From NCBI RefSeq assembly GCF_014171595.1, contig NZ_CP050451.1, positions 2,790,001 to 2,854,000 on the forward strand: a stretch of DNA of 64,000 nucleotides, written 5' to 3'. Positions within the stretch are counted from its first letter, which is position 1; each line of letters opens with the position of its first letter. Below are positions 53,668-63,860 of the stretch, piece by piece. This DNA is from Massilia sp. Se16.2.3 (lineage in GTDB: Bacteria > Pseudomonadota > Gammaproteobacteria > Burkholderiales > Burkholderiaceae_D). The position numbers and the translations under genes are program-made. A model generated the notes under the pieces. That model was not told the origin of the DNA. It did no database searches and saw only the letters and a list, made by a program, of their open reading frames with translations.

Positions 53668-54039
53668 ATGAAGAACGAAAAACTGACGACTGACGAATAC
53701 AACGCGCTGGAATTCATCCGCCGCGGCGCCCGCAGCGACCGCGTGAATGCCTGCGTCGGGCGCAACGCCAAGCGCCTGTCCGGGCTGAAGATGATCACCT
53801 ACGGCCGCGACGGTCGCGTCGACCTGACGGAAAAAGGGCAGCAGGTGCTGTTCCTGCGCAGCTGCATCGAGGCGCTGGGCGCGCTGTCCCAGGACCCGCA
53901 GGCGCCGGTGGCCGGCGACGTTGCACAGTTCCTGAGCCGCAAGTCGCACATCGCGCCGCGCCCGGAAGGCGGCTTCGACGTGACGGCCAAGGGCCAGGAG
54001 TCGCTGGCCGACATCCAGGCGCAGGAACCGCGCAAGTAG
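53668..54039 (+). CDS. winged-helix-like protein of unknown function
   Basis: This 123-residue protein opens MKNEKLTTDEYNALEFIRRG. The order of helices and the pattern LSGLKMITYGRDGRVDLTEKGQQVL look like a winged helix followed by a wing. A second similar stretch (GGFDVTAKGQESLADI) ends it. It could be a small DNA-binding protein. No family name is certain. Confidence 0.6.
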   Translation: MKNEKLTTDEYNALEFIRRGARSDRVNACVGRNAKRLSGLKMITYGRDGRVDLTEKGQQVLFLRSCIEALGALSQDPQAPVAGDVAQFLSRKSHIAPRPEGGFDVTAKGQESLADIQAQEPRK

Positions 54040-54186
54040 TCGTCAAGTAAGCGCCAGGCAAGCGCCGGAAAGCGCCAGGCAAGCAGTCGGCGCGATGGCG
54101 CGCGCACCCGGCGCGCATCAGCCGGGAACCGGCCACGGCGTGGCTGGATCCTTCGACACGCCGGGTGGGGTCCTGCGAGGGGGCTG

Positions 54187-54417
54187 TCAGCCGCGGCGGC
54201 GCCGTTGCGGATAGACGAGGGTACGCACGGCGACTTCGGCCGGCACGTTCATCGCCGCCGGGAACTCGGCCGCGCGCTGCAGGCCGAGCGTCGGCACCGA
54301 GGCCACCGCCTGGTTCACCAGGTCGCGCGTACGCAGGTCGGTACGCAGCACGCGCAGGCGCGCATCTTCCACTGATTGCGCCATCGATTCGGCGCCGAGA
54401 TCGTCCATCTTCATCAT
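54187..54417 (-). CDS. small protein of unknown function
   Basis: This 76-residue protein (MMKMDDLGAESMAQSVEDAR ... VRTLVYPQRRRRG) is mostly helical and ends basic. No domain is recognised. The start sits 62 bases before the stop of the large leftward gene, on the same strand, so it could follow that gene in one transcript. Confidence 0.5.
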   Translation of the reverse strand: MMKMDDLGAESMAQSVEDARLRVLRTDLRTRDLVNQAVASVPTLGLQRAAEFPAAMNVPAEVAVRTLVYPQRRRRG

Positions 54418-54478
54418 GTTCGAGAATTGCTATAGAAACACAGCCATTCTAGAACAACGATGTGCAAATTGCTACATG

Positions 54479-57349
54479 TCAATACGAATTTGCCGCTCCG
54501 CCGTCCGCAATGGCCGGCTCGGCGGGCGCGATTGTTTCGTGCGGACGCAAACCGCGTCCTTCACGCAACAGTTGCTCAAATTCGAGCGCCGGTACGGGCC
54601 GGCTGAAGTAGTACCCCTGCATCTCGTCGCAGCCGTGGCGGCGCAGGTAGTCGAGCTGTTCGCCCGTCTCCACGCCTTCGGCGATCACCGCCAGCTTCAG
54701 GTTATGGGCCAGCGCGATGATGGACGTGACGATGGCCTCGTCGTTGGCGTCGCGCGTGATGTCGGCCACGAATGAACGGTCGATTTTCAGCACGTCGATC
54801 GGGAAGCGCGACAGGTAGGACAGGCTCGAGTAGCCGGTGCCGAAGTCGTCGATCGACAGGTTCACGCCCAGCGCCTTCATGCGGTGCAGCAGTTCCACCG
54901 CCGGCGTGATGTCGCTCATGAACAGGCTTTCGGTCAGTTCGATCTCGAGGTATTTCGGCTCCAGCCCGGTGTCGGCCAGCACCGCCGCGATGTCTTCGAC
55001 CAGGTCGGGTGCGCCGAACTGGCGCGCCGACAGGTTGACGGCCACGCGCAGCTTGTCGAAACCGGCATCCTGCCAGGCCTTGTTCTGGGCGCAGGCGGTA
55101 CGCATCACCCAGGCGCCGATCGGCACGATGAGGCCGGTTTCCTCGGCGATGCTCACAAAACGTCCCGGCGGTACCATGCCCAGTTCCGGATGCTGCCAGC
55201 GGATCAGCGCTTCCATGCCGACGATCTTGCCGGTCTTCATGTCGAGCTGGGGCTGGTAGTACAGCACGAACTCGTCGCGCTCCAGCGCATTGCGCAACGC
55301 GCCTTCGATGCGCACGCGCTCGAGCGACTCTTCGTTCATGGCCGGCGAATAGAACTGGAAGTTGTTGCGTCCCAGCTTCTTGGCGCGGTACATGGCGATA
55401 TCCGCGTGTTCGATCAGTTCGTCGGCCGGCGTGCTCTCGCTCGGATAGACCGACACGCCAATGCTGCAGGTAACAAAAAATTCCTTGGTGCCGAGCAACA
55501 CCGGCTGCGCCACCGCGTTCATCACGCGCTCGACGATGGCCGGCGTCAACTGCTGTTCGCCGTGTTCCGACACCAGCACGACGAATTCATCGCCCGACAG
55601 GCGCGCCACGGTGTCCGAATCGCGCAGGCAGGCACGCAGGCGCGCCGCCACCGTCATCAGGAGCACGTCGCCCGCCTTGTGGCCCATGCTGTCGTTGACG
55701 AACTTGAAGCGGTCCAGGTCGATCAGCATGACCCATACCGGGTTGCCGCTGCGGCTGGATTGGGCGATGGCCTGCGACAGCCGGTCCTGCAGCAGCGAAC
55801 GGTTCGGCAGGCCGGTCAGCACGTCGTGCTGGGCCACATGGTGCACGCGCTGCTCGGTGAGCTTGCGCTCGGTGATGTCGCTGCCGGTGCCGCGATAGCC
55901 GGCGAAGCCGCCGTGTTCGTCGAAGACCGGCTGGCCGTTGACGCAGAACCAGCGGGTGTCGCCGTTGTCGTCGCGCAGCTGGTATTCGAAATTGGCAAAA
56001 GGCTGGTGCGCGCGCACCTGGGCGATATGGGCGCGGCCCGCTTCGCTGTCGGGAATCGAATCGATGAATTCCCAGCGCGTGCGGCCGAGCAGGCGCTCGA
56101 GCACGATGCCGGCCTTTTCGGTAAAGCCGCCGGTCACCATCGTGAAGCGGAAATCGCGGTCCTGTTCCCAGTACCAGTCGGAGGACATCGACACCAGCTG
56201 GCGGAAGCGCTGTTCGCTGTGCTGCAGCGCCTTTTCGGTGCGCTCGCGCGCGATCATGTCGTCGACCAGGCGGCGGTTGATGCGTTTCAGGTCGGCGGTG
56301 CGCTTGCGGACCAGTGTCTGGATACGCTGGGCACGCGCGCTCGATGCCTGGATCCAGGCGGCGCTCATCAGGCTCAGCAGGATGCCGCCGGCCAGGGTCG
56401 CCAGGGAGGCGAGGTGGTCGGCGGCGAAGGGGCGCGGCTGCGCCGTCACCTCGACCAGCCAGGGACGGCCGGCCACGTCGAGGGTGCCTGCAGCACGCGC
56501 GGTGTATTCGGGGGCGACCAGGCGGCCAAGCGGGTCGGTGCCCGGCTGGCCGGCGTCGCCGCCGCTGCTGAACACCAGGTTCGCCGGTTCGGCCTGCGGA
56601 CCCGCATACACCGACATCCGGATCCGCTGTTTGCCCAGCAGGCCGGCGGCGGCCGGGGTGGCGCGCACCAGTTCGCGCCCGCGCACGACCGCGGCGGTAT
56701 CGCCGATCAGGGCGCCGCTGCTGTCGTACACCGGCATCAGGAGCTGGAAACTCGGCTGGGGAACGGGATTCTGCACCAGCGGGAACAGCGTGGAGGCGGC
56801 GACCTGGCGCCCGGCGTGGGCACGCGCCAGTGCCGCATTGATCGCAGGGCGCGTTGCCGAATCGAAGCCGAAGGCCGCTTCATTGCCGGCCATCGGTTCC
56901 AGGTACTGGACGATGTTATAGCGTGCGCGCCGCCCGGCCGGCACCATCCTGCCGCCCTGCGCCTCGCTGATGAAACTGCCTGGAACGACCGTGTTCAGGT
57001 CCGCCTCAACTGCCGCGCGCTCGCTGTCGGCGATTTGCCGGTGGAAGTTGAAGGCCTGGATGTAGGGATGGCGCTGCAGCAGCGGCGTCGTGAAATCGTG
57101 GAACTGGCTGCGCGTGACCGGTGCGCCGAGGGCAAACAGCTGGTTGGTGACCGCTACCACCTCGACGGCGTCATGCAGGCCCTGGCGCACCGTGGCCACG
57201 CGCTCGTCGGCCTCCTGGGCGAACACCAGTGCCAGGTTGTCGTATTCGAGTCGGCTGACCCCGACGAACAGCACGCAGGAGGCGGCCAGGCCGGCCCCCA
57301 GGGTGAGGGCCGCCGCGCGGGTCAGGGAAAACGGCAGGCGACGCAACAT
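54479..57349 (-). CDS. CHASE-PAS-GGDEF-EAL cyclic di-GMP signalling protein
   Basis: This 956-residue inner-membrane protein begins with a membrane helix (residues 10-30), a periplasmic CHASE domain (to about 300) and a second helix. A PAS domain follows (QLVSMSSDWYWEQDRDFRFT). The GGDEF domain has DLDRFKFVNDSMGHKAGD and RLSGDEFVVLVSE. The EAL domain has GMEALIRWQHPE, NLSARQF and SIDDFGTGYSSLSYL. EAL-type metal and catalytic residues are kept, so it is probably a phosphodiesterase, and it may have dual activity. The frame is intact. It is one of several cyclic di-GMP genes in the window. Confidence 0.95.
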   Translation of the reverse strand: MLRRLPFSLTRAAALTLGAGLAASCVLFVGVSRLEYDNLALVFAQEADERVATVRQGLHDAVEVVAVTNQLFALGAPVTRSQFHDFTTPLLQRHPYIQAFNFHRQIADSERAAVEADLNTVVPGSFISEAQGGRMVPAGRRARYNIVQYLEPMAGNEAAFGFDSATRPAINAALARAHAGRQVAASTLFPLVQNPVPQPSFQLLMPVYDSSGALIGDTAAVVRGRELVRATPAAAGLLGKQRIRMSVYAGPQAEPANLVFSSGGDAGQPGTDPLGRLVAPEYTARAAGTLDVAGRPWLVEVTAQPRPFAADHLASLATLAGGILLSLMSAAWIQASSARAQRIQTLVRKRTADLKRINRRLVDDMIARERTEKALQHSEQRFRQLVSMSSDWYWEQDRDFRFTMVTGGFTEKAGIVLERLLGRTRWEFIDSIPDSEAGRAHIAQVRAHQPFANFEYQLRDDNGDTRWFCVNGQPVFDEHGGFAGYRGTGSDITERKLTEQRVHHVAQHDVLTGLPNRSLLQDRLSQAIAQSSRSGNPVWVMLIDLDRFKFVNDSMGHKAGDVLLMTVAARLRACLRDSDTVARLSGDEFVVLVSEHGEQQLTPAIVERVMNAVAQPVLLGTKEFFVTCSIGVSVYPSESTPADELIEHADIAMYRAKKLGRNNFQFYSPAMNEESLERVRIEGALRNALERDEFVLYYQPQLDMKTGKIVGMEALIRWQHPELGMVPPGRFVSIAEETGLIVPIGAWVMRTACAQNKAWQDAGFDKLRVAVNLSARQFGAPDLVEDIAAVLADTGLEPKYLEIELTESLFMSDITPAVELLHRMKALGVNLSIDDFGTGYSSLSYLSRFPIDVLKIDRSFVADITRDANDEAIVTSIIALAHNLKLAVIAEGVETGEQLDYLRRHGCDEMQGYYFSRPVPALEFEQLLREGRGLRPHETIAPAEPAIADGGAANSY

Positions 57350-57499
57350 GTCCTGTTCCTAGAAAGATTTTTTGCCTGTAGGCATGAAAACGACCAAGTG
57401 TGTCATATCTTGGCCCGTTTTCGCAAACACTTCCTCTCCCGGGCAGCGGTGGGCGGTGTCATTGTCGCCGCGATCAGACAAGCGCCGTTGTCGGGCTGA

Positions 57500-58321
57500 T
57501 CAGGTTTGCATCCGCCGTGCGCGCGCGGGCCGCCATGCCAGCCAGGCGACGACGGCGCGCGCGAGCAGCCGGTTCAGCAGGCCGAAACCGAGGCCGCGCC
57601 GGCGCATGACACGCCGCTGCATGCGCAGCGCGGGGAGCGAGCTGGCGTCGACGCCGGCGCAAACCCGGACTGCGAAGAGCAGGTGGTTGTTGCCGGCGAT
57701 GCCCGCAAAATCGCAGACGCGTCCGCCGAAGGCCGCCGCCAGACGCGCCGCCAGCTGGGTGCGGGCAGGGTCGTAGCTGAGGAAGTTGGCGACCAATACG
57801 CCGCCGGCGCGCAGGGCGCGGCGGCAATCGGCGTAGAAGCGTTCGCTGCCGAGCGACTCCGGCATGCCGGTGGCGTCGAAGCCGTCGACCAGGATCACGT
57901 CGACAACCGCGTCGGGCAAGGCGTCGGCGCAAGCGAGGTAGTCGGCGGCATCGGCATGGACGATGCGCAGGCGCGCGTCGTCCGGCGGCACCCGGAACTG
58001 CTCGCGCAGGGCGATGACTTCGCTGCTGATCTCGACCACGGTGATGCGCGTATCGGGGAAATGGCGATGGCAGAACTTCACCATCGAGCCGCCGCCCAGG
58101 CCCACCATCAGGATATGGCGCGGATGCGGCACGAACAGGGCAAAGCACATCATGGCGCGCGCGTATTCGAGCACCAGCGCGTGCGGTGCGGACAGCAGCA
58201 TCTCGCTCTGGATGTCGCCTGGCTGGAATTCGAGGGTGCGGCGGTTGCCGCGCGTGCTCACCAGCGCAGTGGAGGCCCGCGCGGCGGCGGGCGGATCGGC
58301 AGGGTCGAGGCGGGGCGGCAT
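57500..58321 (-). CDS. spermidine-synthase-like protein
   Basis: This 273-residue protein has the aminopropyl/methyltransferase Rossmann fold (ILMVGLGGGSMVKFCHRHFP, ITVVEISSEVIAL, DVILVDGFDATGMP). The N-terminal tetramerisation strands of true SpeE are short, and polyamine-binding residues are not clear. It may therefore be a SpeE-like methyltransferase. The ATG at 58321 (MPPRLDPADPPAAARAS) is chosen; an upstream extension is low quality. It ends 150 bases before the EAL gene start. Confidence 0.8.
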   Translation of the reverse strand: MPPRLDPADPPAAARASTALVSTRGNRRTLEFQPGDIQSEMLLSAPHALVLEYARAMMCFALFVPHPRHILMVGLGGGSMVKFCHRHFPDTRITVVEISSEVIALREQFRVPPDDARLRIVHADAADYLACADALPDAVVDVILVDGFDATGMPESLGSERFYADCRRALRAGGVLVANFLSYDPARTQLAARLAAAFGGRVCDFAGIAGNNHLLFAVRVCAGVDASSLPALRMQRRVMRRRGLGFGLLNRLLARAVVAWLAWRPARARRMQT

Positions 58322-58451
58322 GGCGCCAGTATACCGATGGGCGCGCGGCGGCGAGCACCGCTGCCAATGCAAGGGTGGCAAGGCGGCGCTCGCCTTGTCC
58401 ACAGGCATGAAGTTCTGCTAAGCTGGCCCTTGCCGCCACACGGAGTCGTTC

Positions 58452-58727
58452 ATGTTTCTCGATCATCCATCGATCACCGCCACCAACAGCCAGACCGAGC
58501 CCGACCGCATCGAGCGGCTCAACCGCGTCTATGGATATGCGATGGCGCTGGCCGACAGTGCCGGCAATGCGCACTTCGTCGACAAGCTGACCCAGCTGCA
58601 TGACCACAAAGGCACCCTGATCGTGTTCTGGAACGAGCCGCCCGACGAGGCCGAGCGCGCGTATTTCGCCCGGGCCTGGGCCAGCAAGGTCGGCGACGGC
58701 AGCAGCAACGTCGAACACGAATGCTGA
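58452..58727 (+). CDS. small protein of unknown function
   Basis: This 91-residue protein opens MFLDHPSITATNSQTEPDRI and carries KLTQLHDHKGTLIVFWNEPP. It has no hydrophobic helix. Its stop overlaps the start of the following GGDEF gene, so they are co-translated. No family is recognised. Confidence 0.6.
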   Translation: MFLDHPSITATNSQTEPDRIERLNRVYGYAMALADSAGNAHFVDKLTQLHDHKGTLIVFWNEPPDEAERAYFARAWASKVGDGSSNVEHEC

Positions 58728-59922
58728 ACCCGACCATGCTCGCACTCGATTCCACCACCATGGTGCTGGTGCTGGCACTGGGCAACCTCGCCCTGTGCAG
58801 CCTGCTGTTCTTCTTCGATTACGGGGCCGTGCGTACGCCGGCAATGGCGAGCTGGAGTTTGTCGCGCCAGGTCCAGGCCGCGAGCTGGCTGCTGCTCTGC
58901 CTGGGCGGCGCGCGCGCGTGGTGCCCGAACCGCTGGCGCTGCCGGCCGGCTGGGCCCTCCTGATCGGCGGCGTGGCACTCGAAGCCGGCGCGCTGTGGGA
59001 AGGCGCCGGTTCGGCGCGCCTGCGGCGAGCCGCTGTGCCGCTGGCGGTGGCCGCGGTGCTGGTGTTCCCCGGTGTCGTACTGGATCGATCCGCTCGGCCT
59101 GCGCACGCTGGCCGCGGCGCTGCTGCTGGGCGCTTTCTACCTGATGGGCGCGGCGGCGCTGGCGCGCGGCTGGCGGGCTGCCAGCATGCTGCAGCGTGCG
59201 CTGGCCATCGTCACGGCGCTGCTGGCGCTGGTGGTGGCGGCGCGCGGCATCCTGGTGCTGGTCATGCCCGACGGCTGGCGCTGGCTTTCGCACGACCTGC
59301 TGCGCCAGTTGTCCACCGCCGCCTTCTACCTGCTGATGCTGGTCGGCGCCTTCGGCTGCCTGCTGCTGGCGCGCGAGCGCCAGCAGGCCGACCTGGCGCG
59401 CCTGGAGACAAGCGACCTGGTGGCCGACGTGGCGAACCGGCGCGGCTTCTTCCAGGCGCTCGCGCCCCGGATCTCGCTGGCGCGCCGCCCAGGTTCGGCC
59501 ACTGCGCTGCTCGTCCGGACCTCGACAGCTTCCGCCGCGTCAACGACGGCTACGGCCACCCGGTGGGCGACGTCGTGCTGCGCCATATCGCCGACCTGTG
59601 CAAGCGCCAGCTGCGCGACAGCGACCTGCTGGGGCGCCTGGTCGGCGGCGAATTCGTGCTGCTGCTGCCGCGCACCGGCGCCGAGGAAGCGCTGCTGGTG
59701 GCCGAACGCATGCGCGCCGCGATCGAGGCGACGCCGGTCAAGACCGAGCGGGCGATGATCTCGATGACGGCCAGCTTCGGCGTCACCACGATCCGCCCGG
59801 ACGACAGCAACGTCACGCTGCTGCAGCGCGCCCGGGAAGCGCTGCGGGGCGCCAAGGACGCGGGCCGCAACCAGGTGCGGCTGGCGCCGCGTCCCCAGGC
59901 CGTCGAGAGCCAGGAGAGCTAG
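58721..59922 (+). CDS. membrane diguanylate cyclase (GGDEF) with three frameshifts
   Basis: The N-terminal half has about six membrane helices (MVLVLALGNLALCSLLFFF; LALPAGWALLIGGVALEAG; RTLAAALLLGAFYLMGAAAL; LLRQLSTAAFYLLMLVGAFG). The C-terminal GGDEF domain has LDLDSFRRVNDGYGHPVGD and LGRLVGGEFVLLLP. The signature reads GGEF here instead of GGEEF/GGDEF, a missing residue that could be real or another indel. Frame breaks lie near 58900, 59070 and 59520. Corrected length is about 400 residues. Activity is uncertain. Confidence 0.75.
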
Positions 59923-60011
59923 GCCGCAGCCAGCCACGGCTTGCCGCGTCGTCATCGGGCCGTCACAATGGCGGCCCATACTCGGGGTTCCTCCATGACC
60001 GGGACGAACCG

Positions 60012-60951
60012 ATGGCCGTCACTTATTCCGTCCCGATGTATGCCGCGGTCGAACTCGGCTCGAACGGCGTGCGCATGCACGTGGCCAGCTGCGAAGCCGG
60101 CGTCGTGCGCGTGGCCGCGACCCTGAGCGAGACGATCCGCCTGGGCGCGCCCGGGCGGGACGGCGGCGTCGACGCCGCCACGATGCGGCGGGTGCTGGCC
60201 TGCCTGCGCCAGTACCGCCAGGCGCTGCAGCCCTGGTCGCCGCGCGCGGTACGGGTGGTTGCCACGGCCGCGCTGCGCGCCGTCTGCGAGACGCCGGCCT
60301 TCCTGCCCGCGGCCGGCGCGGCGATCGGCCATCCGGTGGAACGCATCGGCAGCGAAGAAGAGGGCCGCCTGGTCTACCCGGGCGTGGACCGGTGCCCTCG
60401 GTCGCGGCAGCGAGCGGCGCCCGGTGCTCGACATCGGCGCCGGCTCCACCGAAATCGTCCGGGGCCAGGGTGCCGAGGTTGAACTCGTGCAGTCTTTCGG
60501 CGTCGGTGCGCTGCGCCATGGCCCGGCATTTTTTGGCGCGGGTATCTCGCAGGCGGCATTCGACGCGGCGCTGGCGTCGGCGCGCAGCCGCTATGCCGAT
60601 TGCGCCCAGCTGCCCGGCATGCGGGGCTGGGAGTGCGCGTATGCCGCCTCGGGAACCGTGCGCGCGCTGGCCGAGCTGGCAGGCGAGCCGCTGCTGGACG
60701 CGGCGCGCCTGCGGCTGCTCTGCCGTACCCCTGGTGGCGGGGGGAGGGCGATGGCGGCAGGCGGGGAGCAGGCCCTCGGCGCGGGCCAGGTGGCGGGCGG
60801 CCTGGCGCTGCTGCTGGCCATGGTCGAGGAACTCGGCATCGAGGCCGTCATTCCGGTGCGCGCCGGCCTGCGCGCGGGCGTCATCCGCGAGCTGCATGCA
60901 CGCCATGAAGGTGCCGCACGGCAGGACGCGCCCTATCCGGAATGCGCCTGA
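60012..60951 (+). CDS. Ppx/GppA-family phosphatase (one frameshift)
   Basis: This protein of about 312 residues has the ASKHA fold: VELGSNGVRMHVASCEAG at the start, RVVATAALRAVCETPAFL and, after a break near 60395, LDIGAGSTEIVRGQGAEVE. Family members hydrolyse polyphosphate or pppGpp. It is shorter than classical Ppx, lacking the C-terminal HD domain. So it may be a single-domain exopolyphosphatase or a regulatory relative. Confidence 0.82.
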
Positions 60952-60991
60952 TCGACTATATTGTTTATCTTGTTAAGTTGTGGAATACCCA

Positions 60992-61711
60992 ATGACCAGA
61001 AAATCGGTTGCCGTGGCCGCGGGCGCAGCCCCGTCGGCACGGACGAAAGCGGGCACGCCGCCCAAGGCCGCCTCGACGGCATCGCGCGCGAGCGCTTCCA
61101 GCACTGCCCCAGCCAGAAGCGCGCGCGCGGCGACAACGGGCATCGCTGCAAAGCCCGCTGTAAAGCCTGCCGCAAAGCCTGCTGTAAAGCCTGCCGCAAA
61201 GCCTGCTGCAAGATCCGTGAAGCCGCCGTCGACAGCCGCCGCCAAGCCTGCCGCGAAGCCCGCCGTGAAAGCGGCTGTCAAACCGGCTGCGAAGCAGCCC
61301 GCGAAGGCGCCGGCGCGCCCTGCGGCGAAGCCGGCCGTGAGGGCTGCCGCAAAGCGCGGCGCCAAGCCAGCTGCCGCCAGGTCCGCCACCGGGGTTGCAG
61401 GCAAGTCCGCCGCTGCGCTCAAGACCGCGGCGAAAGCCGTGGTCAAGGCGGGCGCCGGCCGTGCCGCGCCAGCGCCTTCGCCGGCGACGGCGCGTCCCGC
61501 GCTGGTACGCGACAGCTTCACCATGCCCGAAGGGGAATATGCGGTGCTGGCCGCCGTGAAGGGGGCCTGCCTGAAGGCGGGTTTCGAGGTCAAGAAAAGC
61601 GAACTGCTGCGTATCGGCGTGGCCCCGGTGGGCCGCCTCGACCTGGCAACGCTGCGCCAGGTGCTCGACAGCCTTCCCCAACTCAAGACGGGCCGTCCGC
61701 CCGCGCCGTAA
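60992..61711 (+). CDS. histone H1-like Ala/Lys/Pro-rich DNA-binding protein
   Basis: This 239-residue protein has a long basic N-terminal part with many AKPA, KPAV and KPAA units (about residues 50-150). A compact C-terminal domain follows (EGEYAVLAAVKGACLKAGFE; LDLATLRQVLDSLPQLKTG). Similar bacterial proteins (AlgP/AlgR3, BpH1) bind DNA non-specifically and compact the chromosome or affect transcription. A GTG at 60980 could add four residues. The repeats make the gene prone to length changes. Confidence 0.8.
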   Translation: MTRKSVAVAAGAAPSARTKAGTPPKAASTASRASASSTAPARSARAATTGIAAKPAVKPAAKPAVKPAAKPAARSVKPPSTAAAKPAAKPAVKAAVKPAAKQPAKAPARPAAKPAVRAAAKRGAKPAAARSATGVAGKSAAALKTAAKAVVKAGAGRAAPAPSPATARPALVRDSFTMPEGEYAVLAAVKGACLKAGFEVKKSELLRIGVAPVGRLDLATLRQVLDSLPQLKTGRPPAP

Positions 61712-61740
61712 GACGCGCTGGCGACTTACGGCGACTCGTG

Positions 61741-61761
61741 CCGGGACGCTTGCCGTCCCGG
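61741..61761. terminator. hairpin between convergent histone-like and HTH genes
   Basis: CCGGGACG/CGTCCCGG form an eight-base-pair stem around cttgc. No T run follows. It is the only structure in the 92-base gap. Confidence 0.5.
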
Positions 61762-61803
61762 GGGCGCGAACGCCGGGCGCCAGCGGCGCGGCGTGCGCCT
61801 GCG

Positions 61804-62091
61804 CTAGTGCACCGAGGCCGAGGTCAGCTCCTTCAGTTCGCGGATAGGGATATTCGATTTCTCGTGCATGCGCAGCAGGATCGTGGCACCGACATTGAGC
61901 TTGCGGTGACGAATCTTGCTGATGATCGGCGGCTGCACCTCGAGTACGCGGCACAGCTCCGCGTCATTCTTGAGATGCATCTTCTCGATCAAGGTGTCGA
62001 GCAGCTTGTTGGGGACGAAGCTCGACGGCTCGAGGGCGCGGGCGCGGTGCATCGCGGCCAGCATTTCCTGCTTTTTTTGGCGTACGTTCAT
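61804..62091 (-). CDS. small HTH (Cro/CI-like) protein
   Basis: This 95-residue protein opens MNVRQKKQEMLAAMHRARAL and has the helix-turn-helix LKNDAELCRVLEVQPPIISK followed by IRHRKLNVGATILLRMHEK. The start at 62091 has a gaggag ribosome binding site. The longer frame upstream is not conserved-looking. It is probably a DNA-binding regulator; its target is unknown. Confidence 0.7.
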   Translation of the reverse strand: MNVRQKKQEMLAAMHRARALEPSSFVPNKLLDTLIEKMHLKNDAELCRVLEVQPPIISKIRHRKLNVGATILLRMHEKSNIPIRELKELTSASVH

Positions 62092-62397
62092 GTACTCCTC
62101 CAATACATTGGTTGGGGGGACAGGACCGTTTTGGAAGCGCCCGTTGTTGTGATAGCTTCGAGCACCTGACAACAGCTTCATGGCGGCCTTGCATCGCCTC
62201 GCCGTACACACGTACCGCCTTCGCGGTCCGCCGATGCGGGCAACGCGCCTGGCCTCGAGGCGCTCGGCCTCAAGGCCCATGAAGGCCGTATTGGATGCTC
62301 TTCTGCGTGCGGGTCGTTGTGATAGTACTACGGCTTTGCAGGGTACTCCGCACGATTCAACACAACAGCATGCAAGCTGATTGTTTCTTCGCGGAAC
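62092..62397. other. 306-base gap without a clear gene
   Basis: The gap holds a direct repeat of gttgtgatag near 62146 and 62325, and the gcctcgaggcgctcggcctc stretch. No coding frame, terminator or palindrome of the dispersed family is seen. Confidence 0.5.
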
Positions 62398-63057
62398 TCA
62401 CGCCAACTTGAGTCCATCTTTGGTCAGGAGCAGCACCTGGTCGGCCATGTCGGCCGCCGCGTGCGAGTGCGTCACCATGATGGCGCCGGCACCGTTGGCC
62501 CGGATTTTCCTCGCGCAGCAGGCGCAGCACGCCGCCGGCCGTTTCCGGATCGAGGTTGCCGGTCGGCTCGTCCGCCAGCAGCAGCGCCGGCCTGTGCACC
62601 GGGGCGCGCGCAATCGCGACGCGCTGCATCTCTCCGCCCGACAGCTGGCGCGGGAAATCGGCGCCGCGTCCCCCCCCAGGCCGACCGCCGCGAGCATGCC
62701 CTCGGCACGTGCCGCGCTCTCGCGTCCGTGTTCGCCGTTTAACAGCAGCGGCAGCGCCACATTCTGGTGCAGGGTCAGGTGCGGCAGCACGTGGAAGGCC
62801 TGGAAAATGAAACCCATGCGCGTTCGGCGCAGGCGCGTGGCGGCGCCGTCGTCGAGCGAGGACATCGGCGTGCCGTCGACGATCACCTGGCCGCTGTCAG
62901 GGACGTCCAGGCCCGCGATCAGGTTCAGCAGCGTGGACTTGCCGACGCCCGATTCGCCCATGATGGCGACGAACACGCCGGCCTCGAAGCGGTGCGACAG
63001 GGCCGACAGCACGGTGCGGCCGCCATAGGTCTTGGTGAGCTGCGACAGTTCGAGCAT
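62398..63057 (-). CDS. ABC transporter ATPase of the LolD/MacB type (two frameshifts)
   Basis: The start [20 protein letters not shown] at 63057 leads to Walker [19 protein letters not shown]. The signature reads [14 protein letters not shown], then [14 protein letters not shown]. The frame breaks at a run of eight C (62670-62677) and again near 62505. Corrected length is about 220 residues. The sequence looks like LolD/MacB-type ATPases, yet the gene lies 13 bases after a PhnE-like permease gene. It may power that transporter. Confidence 0.78.
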   Translation of the reverse strand: MLELSQLTKTYGGRTVLSALSHRFEAGVFVAIMGESGVGKSTLLNLIAGLDVPDSGQVIVDGTPMSSLDDGAATRLRRTRMGFIFQAFHVLPHLTLHQNVALPLLLNGEHGRESAARAEGMLAAVGLGGDAAPISRASCRAERCSASRLRAPRCTGRRCCWRTSRPATSIRKRPAACCACCARKIRANGAGAIMVTHSHAAADMADQVLLLTKDGLKLA

Positions 63058-63070
63058 GGGTGCCTTTCGC

Positions 63071-63860
63071 TTAACGGGTGAGCGTGCGCCGCAGCGCGAA
63101 GCTGGCGGCATCGACCAGGGCGACCAGCACCAGCATGGCCAGCACCACGGTGGCCGCGCTCGGCATCTGGAACAGCGACAGGTGGTACTTCAGCATCTGG
63201 CCAAGCCCGCCCGCACCGACCACGCCCAGCACGGCGGCGGCGCGGATATTGTTCTCCCAGCGGTACAGGGTATAGGACAGCATTTGCGGCAGCGTCTGCG
63301 GCAGCGTCGCATAGAAAAAAAGGCGGCCAGGCTGGGGGCGCCGTTGGCGCGCAGCGCCGCTTCCGGCAGCGGCTCGGCGTTTTCCAGCGCGTCGGCAAAG
63401 AGGCGCCCGAGCACGCCCGCGGTGTGCGCGGCCAGGGCCAGCGTGCCGGCAAACGGACCCAGGCCGGCGGCCACCAGCAGCAGCGCGGCCCACACCAGTT
63501 CGGGAATCGAGCGCAGCACGTTCAGGACAAGACGCACCAGCGCGCGCGGCACGGCGCCCCAGCGCCCGCCTGCCGGCAGCGCCAGTACCAGCCCGGCGAC
63601 GACCGCCAGCAGCGTGCCCAGCGCCGACATCGACAGGGTCTCGAGGGCGGCGAACGCGGTTTTCTTTTGAAAAGCCGGCGCCAGGTCGGGCGGCGCGAAC
63701 CCGTCGGGAATTCGAGCATGGTGCTGGCCGCCTCAGGCGTGAAGAAGGCGCCAAGATCCATGCTGAGGGTGGCGAAGCTGGCCACCACCAGTACCAGCAG
63801 GGCGCCGACGAGGAGCAGGGTACTCCAGGCGCGCGCGGGCGCCGCCGGCATGGTCTTCAT
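63071..63860 (-). CDS. phnE: PhnE-type ABC permease (two frameshifts)
   Basis: This inner-membrane permease has a signature like phosphonate permeases: ETLSMSALGTLLAVVAGLVL, then NVLRSIPELVWAALLLVAAG and VLGVVGAGGLGQMLKYHLSLF. An N-terminal helix (LLLVGALLVLVVASFATLSM) opens it. Frame breaks lie near 63705 and at a run of seven A (63316-63322), where one more A restores AAFFFYATLPQTLPQML. Its start overlaps the stop of a second permease. Corrected length is about 262 residues. Confidence 0.8.

Noticed and set aside
54884..57499. 871-codon open frame on the plus strand
   Set aside because: It is antisense to the CHASE-PAS-GGDEF-EAL gene and has no recognisable sequence.
61138..61330. repetitive DNA in the histone-like gene taken as a non-coding repeat
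   Set aside because: The repeats keep frame and code AKPA/KPAV units of a known type of protein.
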